Source: Bog-950 sp044228435
Lineage (GTDB): Bacteria > Bacteroidota > Bacteroidia > Chitinophagales > LD1
Reading direction: 5' to 3'
Assembly (NCBI GenBank): GCA_044228435.1
Contig: JBGAUW010000014.1
Span: 1 to 64,000, forward strand
Length of the DNA stretch: 64,000 bases
This document shows, one piece after another, positions 60,057 through 64,000 of this stretch (position 1 is the stretch's first letter; the number at the start of each line of letters is the position of its first letter). The notes below the pieces were generated by a model, which saw only the letters and a program-made list of their open reading frames with translations, searched no databases and had not been told where the DNA came from. The position numbers and the translations under genes are program-made.

Positions 60057-61298
60057 TCACAGTTTGCCTTCAATGAATAAACGCAACAGGTTTAAGGCCG
60101 CGTTAGAAAACACACGTATGTTCTCGGCACGCGATGGAAAGAACTTAAATTGCTTAGTAACAACCTTATCAACCGAACCGACAGCAATCCAAATCGTTCC
60201 AACGGGCTTTTCAGCCGAACCTCCATCAGGCCCTGCAATACCACTTACGGCAACGCCATAAGTAGTACCGGTGGTTTTTAGTAAGCCATCCAGCATTTCT
60301 TTTACACATTCCTCACTAACTGCGCCGGCATCTTTTATAGTTTCAGCTTTTACACCTAATAGGTTTTGTTTAACCCCATTGGAGTATGATACTACGCTAC
60401 CATCAAAATATCCCGAACTGCCGGGCACACTGGTAAATAGATGCGCTATATATCCACCGGTGCAACTCTCGGCAGTACTAACAGTAGCACCTTTATTTAA
60501 CAATAGCTTACCCAAAGTCATTTCCAGCCGCTCCTCTCCTTCTGCATAAAAATGATTTCCAAGTATGGCCTTCATTTTTTCCTTTTGGGTCTCTACCTCT
60601 ACCCTCAAGGTATCATTGTCGCCGCTGGCTGTAAGGCGCAATTTAACCACGCCTAAATCGGGCAGGTAAGCCAACTTGTAATTAGCAGGTAATTGATTTT
60701 CAAACTCAGCCAGCATATTGGCTACTACCGATTCACCTGCACCGGCCGTCATAATAGTAGCATGCACAATTTTGGGAAAGCTAAAACGCTCTTTTAACCT
60801 CGTTATAACCTGTGTTTCCATCAGGTGCTTCATTTCGTGTGGCACCCCCGGCAACGAAACAAACACCACTCCATCTTTATCAAACCACATACCCTGCGCG
60901 GTGCCTCTTGTATTAGGCAGCATTTTAGAATCTTTCGGAATCATGGCCTGCGAGCGATTCATTTCAAGCACCTTCAATCCACGCTTTTCAAAAATCTGCT
61001 TCATCTTTTCCCACACCTCTTCATTCAATACCAATTCGGTATTAAAATATTTCACAAGTGTGTTCTTGGTTATATCATCTTTGGTAGGTCCAAGCCCGCC
61101 TGTCATTAAAACAATTTGAGAGGAGGCACGGGCGCGGTCCAACGCTTCAACTATATGGGCAGCATCATCACCAACCGATATTATTTCATACAACTTTACA
61201 CCCAGCTCCGAAAACTTTTGCCCTATCCAGGCGCTATTAGTATCCACAATCTGGCCTATTAAAATTTCATCGCCAATGGTTATTACAGTCGCTTTCAT
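60057..61298 (-). CDS. cinA: Competence/damage-inducible protein CinA, nucleotide amidohydrolase
   Basis: A 413-residue protein with an N-terminal molybdopterin-binding-like domain (GDEILIGQIVDTNSAWIG at about residues 8-25, GGLGPTKDD) and a C-terminal nicotinamide-mononucleotide deamidase domain (STAESCTGGYIAHLF). The domain order and length match CinA. It recycles or cleans pyridine nucleotides and is damage- or competence-regulated in some bacteria. Confidence 0.94.
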   Translation of the reverse strand: MKATVITIGDEILIGQIVDTNSAWIGQKFSELGVKLYEIISVGDDAAHIVEALDRARASSQIVLMTGGLGPTKDDITKNTLVKYFNTELVLNEEVWEKMKQIFEKRGLKVLEMNRSQAMIPKDSKMLPNTRGTAQGMWFDKDGVVFVSLPGVPHEMKHLMETQVITRLKERFSFPKIVHATIMTAGAGESVVANMLAEFENQLPANYKLAYLPDLGVVKLRLTASGDNDTLRVEVETQKEKMKAILGNHFYAEGEERLEMTLGKLLLNKGATVSTAESCTGGYIAHLFTSVPGSSGYFDGSVVSYSNGVKQNLLGVKAETIKDAGAVSEECVKEMLDGLLKTTGTTYGVAVSGIAGPDGGSAEKPVGTIWIAVGSVDKVVTKQFKFFPSRAENIRVFSNAALNLLRLFIEGKL

Positions 61299-61336
61299 AC
61301 TTTATTATACAATTAAAGGTTTTGCATAGCTAATAC

Positions 61337-61367
61337 TTTACAGGCAGCTATCCTCAATTTACAGGCA
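61337..61367 (+). promoter_or_regulatory. Direct repeat TTTACAGGCA-N11-TTTACAGGCA upstream of the second LytS/LytTR pair
   Basis: Two exact copies of TTTACAGGCA (61337-61346 and 61358-61367), starts 21 bp apart, which is two turns of the helix. Both are followed by similar CT-rich bases. Two direct 10-mers at 21-bp spacing is the layout of LytTR operators such as that of E. coli YpdB. They lie 91 bp before the kinase ATG. Confidence 0.72.
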
Positions 61368-61457
61368 ACTTATTGAAGTCCGCTGTCCATTTGTTGAATA
61401 GAAACACCATTTAACCATAACAGTTTTGTATTTTGTGCTTATTGCTTTAATACAGCT

Positions 61458-62471
61458 ATGCCCATAAGCGCCAAACACAAAAATATAGTTATACAAGCAT
61501 TGCTATGGAGCGGCATGGGCGTTACCATATTTCTGCTGTTAATGCCGGTACTACCGTTAAAATATGCCTTTTTCCGGGCTATTAGCATTTTATTAATGAT
61601 TTCGTTTGTACATTACTGCAACCGCTATATAGTACAACGCACGCTTGTAAAAAACGACTGGCAAGGATACCTGATCAGGGCTTTTTTCCTATTAATTGGT
61701 TTATCCATAGCCCGATACTTTTTAGAAACCTTTGTATTTCCGGTCGAAACCCAGCCCTTCTATTTTAGACAAAATACCTTTCGGCCTTTATTTTTTATGG
61801 TTAGTGCGGGCGTGGTTTGCTTTATCTCTTCGCTTATACTCTACCTAATTCACCTTTCGCAAAAAGAAAAGCTTTTGCTACAAACCATTAATGCACAAAA
61901 TGAAGCTCGCTTGCAGCATTTGCAATCGCAGATAAATCCGCATTTTTTATTTAACGCACTCAACAATATTTACTCGCTGGTGCTTACACAATCCAACAAA
62001 GCACCGGGTATGTTACTGCACCTTACCGAACTACTACGTTACTCTGTATACCAAAAGCAGCGCGATAAGGTTCTGGTTTACGACGAGGCGCAGCAAATTG
62101 AGTTTCTTATTGAGCTGTTTTGCCTGCGCCGGGATGAAGACTACAATATTAGTTTTGAGAAAAACCTTAGCCCTGCCACAGTCGAGCCTATGGTACTTAT
62201 ACCACTGGCAGAAAACTGCCTTAAACACTGCGATTTTGATTTAAACGATAAGGCCTATGCTAAAATGCATTTAGAGTGCACTTCTAATTATCTGCACTTT
62301 AAAACCGAAAACACATTTAATAATTTGCAAAAAAACACTGCCCACGGTGGAGTTGGGCTTCAAAATATTTATGAAAGACTACACTTAATCTATGGCAAGT
62401 ATTTCAATTTAACTACTAATCAATCCGATTTGATTTATACTGTTGAACTGCGAATTGAATGGAAACAATAA
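61458..62471 (+). CDS. LytS-like sensor histidine kinase, second pair
   Basis: A 337-residue membrane kinase. Several hydrophobic segments lie in the first ~140 residues. The His domain has INPHFLFNALNNIYSLVL and the ATPase domain LIPLAENCLKHC and GGVGLQNI. The regulator gene overlaps its end by 13 bp (starts 62459), so the two are translationally coupled. The pair follows the direct-repeat site at 61337. Confidence 0.92.
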   Translation: MPISAKHKNIVIQALLWSGMGVTIFLLLMPVLPLKYAFFRAISILLMISFVHYCNRYIVQRTLVKNDWQGYLIRAFFLLIGLSIARYFLETFVFPVETQPFYFRQNTFRPLFFMVSAGVVCFISSLILYLIHLSQKEKLLLQTINAQNEARLQHLQSQINPHFLFNALNNIYSLVLTQSNKAPGMLLHLTELLRYSVYQKQRDKVLVYDEAQQIEFLIELFCLRRDEDYNISFEKNLSPATVEPMVLIPLAENCLKHCDFDLNDKAYAKMHLECTSNYLHFKTENTFNNLQKNTAHGGVGLQNIYERLHLIYGKYFNLTTNQSDLIYTVELRIEWKQ

Positions 62472-63165
62472 TCTGCGTTACTATTGATGATGAGGCACCC
62501 GCATTGCGTGTGGTTGAGCAATACGTAAACAATACCGAAGGACTAGAACTGGCTGCAAAATTCAGAAACCCAACCGATGCTGCACTGTGGCTGGAAAAGA
62601 ACCCCTGCGATATTTTATTGCTCGACATTCAAATGCCGCAACAAACGGGTGTTCAGCTTTTAAAATCGCTTTCGCGCAAGCCCGTTACCATTTTTACCAC
62701 TGCCTACTCTGAATTTGCGGCCGATGCTTTCGACCTTGATGCTGTAGATTATTTACGTAAGCCTTTCTCATACGAGGATTTTTAAAAGCTATAGAAAAAG
62801 CAAAAGATTATTTAAAGGCGCGCAATGCAAATATTACCCCGGCTACCCTTTTAGCTCAAGATAATTTTATAACAGTAAAGGCCGATGGCCGCCTAATCAA
62901 AATTCCGATCCCCAGTATTTTATACATAGAGGCTTTCCAGGAATATATAAAAATCTTCACGCTGCAAGAGCGTTTCATTATATACGAACGCATGAAAAAC
63001 ATTGAAGCCGCCCTTCCTTCTAAACTATTTATGCGTATACATCGCTCTTACATTATTTCTTTGCATCACGCCAAATCAATTTCGGGCAACATGCTCGAAA
63101 TTGCAGGCCAGCAAATACCAGTTAGCCGCGAAATGAAAAACGAACTAATAAAAAGAGCTTTTTAA
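62459..63165 (+). pseudogene. LytTR-family response regulator with a -1 frameshift at a T-run
   Basis: The first frame (62459-62785) encodes a normal receiver (phosphoacceptor in LLLDIQMPQQTG), then meets TAA just after the phrase YEDF. The second frame from 62782 continues without a gap as LKAIEKAKDYLKARN and on, into a complete LytTR domain (ILYIEAFQEYIKIF and RIHRSYIISLHHAKS) to the stop at 63163-63165. The break lies at TTTTT AAAA (62779-62787). A six-T run would give one uninterrupted 235-residue protein. It is a real one-base loss, an assembly or sequencing error, or a slippage site. Either way the two halves belong to one gene. Confidence 0.85.
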
Positions 63166-63173
63166 AATTAGTT

Positions 63174-63206
63174 GCAAAAAAAGCCGCCTCCATTTCTGCA
63201 AGCGGC
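63174..63206 (-). terminator. Terminator of the partial 63235 gene
   Basis: On the minus strand GCCGC pairs with GCGGC around a 14-base loop and is followed by a run of seven T. Confidence 0.75.
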
Positions 63207-63234
63207 CTATCATTAACCTAAAGCTTAAATTATT

Positions 63235-64000
63235 TTAGTGCGTTACTATAAGTTTTTTAGCACTGCTAAAATCACTTGTGTTTAAAGTGCTCAAATAATT
63301 CCCATTTGGCAGATTGCTTGTGCTATAGGTAACAGAATTAAATCCAACGTTCCCGGCAGCATTAAATTCTGCTACCAGCTTACCAGCTAAATCAAATATC
63401 TTAATTACTACATTATTGCTTTGTTGCGGCAAAAAGTATTTAAACTGTGTTTCTGTACTAGATGGATTTGGAACCGGCTCGTAAAACTGCGGGGTTGAAA
63501 CCACAACGTCAACATCAAAATCGGTAACACCTGTTGGCCCAGCATCGCTTACATCAATCAGCGCACTACTATCAATTACAATATTCTCATCGCCAGCCTG
63601 GTAAGGTGTATAAGCAAAATAAATAAGCATCATTTCTTCGGTGGTAGATTCGCCCTGCGAAACCGCTTGTGGTGGCGATGAAGGATTATGTGGATTATTG
63701 GCTGTGTTATCATAAAATGCATTGGCATAAAGTTTTGTCCTTTTAGGTAGTTTAACCAGATTACGGAAGCCATAGCTACCTTGCCAATGAAAATCCCAAT
63801 CGTTTATTTTTATAAACGGAATGGTATCGCCGGCTTGTGTAACACCATAGCTTTCCCAACTGCGGGCTATTAAGTGAGCATGCGGGGCCACACTTATTAA
63901 CGTAACATCGGCATTAGGCATTTGCGCATACGCATTAAACAGTTTGGTACTATTGGCAGGTATGGTTAGCGGTCCGTTCTGCAACGATGTAAAGTGATTT
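63235..64000 (-). CDS. Copper type II ascorbate-dependent monooxygenase-like T9SS cargo, C-terminal part
   Basis: The frame is open through the window end (last partial codon at 64000); only the C-terminal ~255 residues are seen. The fragment has the copper-site wording VAPHAHLIARSW (two His ligands), KINDWDFHWQGSYGFRN, and TTEEMM, with the Met ligand region of PHM-like enzymes. The last ~75 residues (FYEPVPNPSST to KKLIVTH) are a type A T9SS sorting domain. The protein is therefore exported by type IX secretion to the surface. The upstream, N-terminal part lies outside the window. Confidence 0.8.
   Translation of the reverse strand, partial: NHFTSLQNGPLTIPANSTKLFNAYAQMPNADVTLISVAPHAHLIARSWESYGVTQAGDTIPFIKINDWDFHWQGSYGFRNLVKLPKRTKLYANAFYDNTANNPHNPSSPPQAVSQGESTTEEMMLIYFAYTPYQAGDENIVIDSSALIDVSDAGPTGVTDFDVDVVVSTPQFYEPVPNPSSTETQFKYFLPQQSNNVVIKIFDLAGKLVAEFNAAGNVGFNSVTYSTSNLPNGNYLSTLNTSDFSSAKKLIVTH

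Noticed and set aside
1..64000. tRNA, rRNA, riboswitch or intact insertion sequence
   Set aside because: None was recognised by eye on either strand. A covariance-model search (tRNAscan, Rfam) would settle small RNAs, which I cannot run.

Overview
The window looks like chromosomal DNA of a Bacteroidota bacterium, probably from the Chitinophagales/Sphingobacteriales side. The reasons are the gliding/type IX secretion C-terminal domains (genes ending at 44645 on the minus strand and 53082 on the plus strand), two SusC-like TonB receptors with carboxypeptidase-regulatory N-domains, SprB-type repeats, LytS/LytTR two-component systems, weak Shine-Dalgarno sites, and several promoters of the Bacteroidota form TTTG-N18..21-TAnnTTTG. 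I saw no tRNA, rRNA, intact insertion sequence, CRISPR array or prophage. The assignment rests on family knowledge and not on a database search.

Layout. 1-340: frameshifted remains of a SET-domain gene. 628-3176: era and der GTPases, then a small Thr/Val-rich lipoprotein. 3267-10519 (minus): two paralogous TonB receptors and pyrG. 11066-12196: an atypical LuxR-type response regulator and a free-standing 47-residue basic protein. 12317-24365 (minus): S41 protease, a REP-like inverted repeat, an AGMO-like membrane hydroxylase, OmpA-like, DinB, a protein of unknown function with a C-terminal clamp-binding-like motif, a collagen-like surface protein, a receiver-ArsR fusion and a FadL-type porin. 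24449-29795: low-complexity secreted protein, proS, acyltransferase, methyltransferase. 29926-36410: penicillin-acylase family enzyme, fructosamine-kinase family, DUF4382 lipoprotein, acylphosphatase, and a persulfide-handling pair. 36472-42809 (minus): a compact seven-gene operon holding a MacAB-like exporter, a dehalogenase-like hydrolase, a LytS/LytTR pair and a DinB protein. 42988-50473: lipid enzymes, a surface protein, fbp, aspartate kinase, and an SPFH gene paired with an Arc-like ribbon-helix-helix gene behind a perfect 19-bp palindrome. 50635-64000: CheY-like regulator, SprB/PKD surface protein, TerC, HAD phosphatase, DinB, PLP sulfur enzyme, isoaspartyl peptidase, acyl-CoA dehydrogenase, nuclease, cinA, a second LytS/LytTR pair whose regulator is frameshifted, and the C-terminal part of a copper monooxygenase-like T9SS cargo.

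Most genes are housekeeping or ordinary envelope genes. The parts least explained by known biology are the SPFH/RHH unit with its palindrome, the QLDLF-tailed protein at 19416-20372, the seven-gene export/hydrolase/sensor operon, the frameshifted LytTR gene with 21-bp-phased direct repeats upstream of its operon, the receiver-ArsR fusion, and two small basic proteins (47 and 44 residues).
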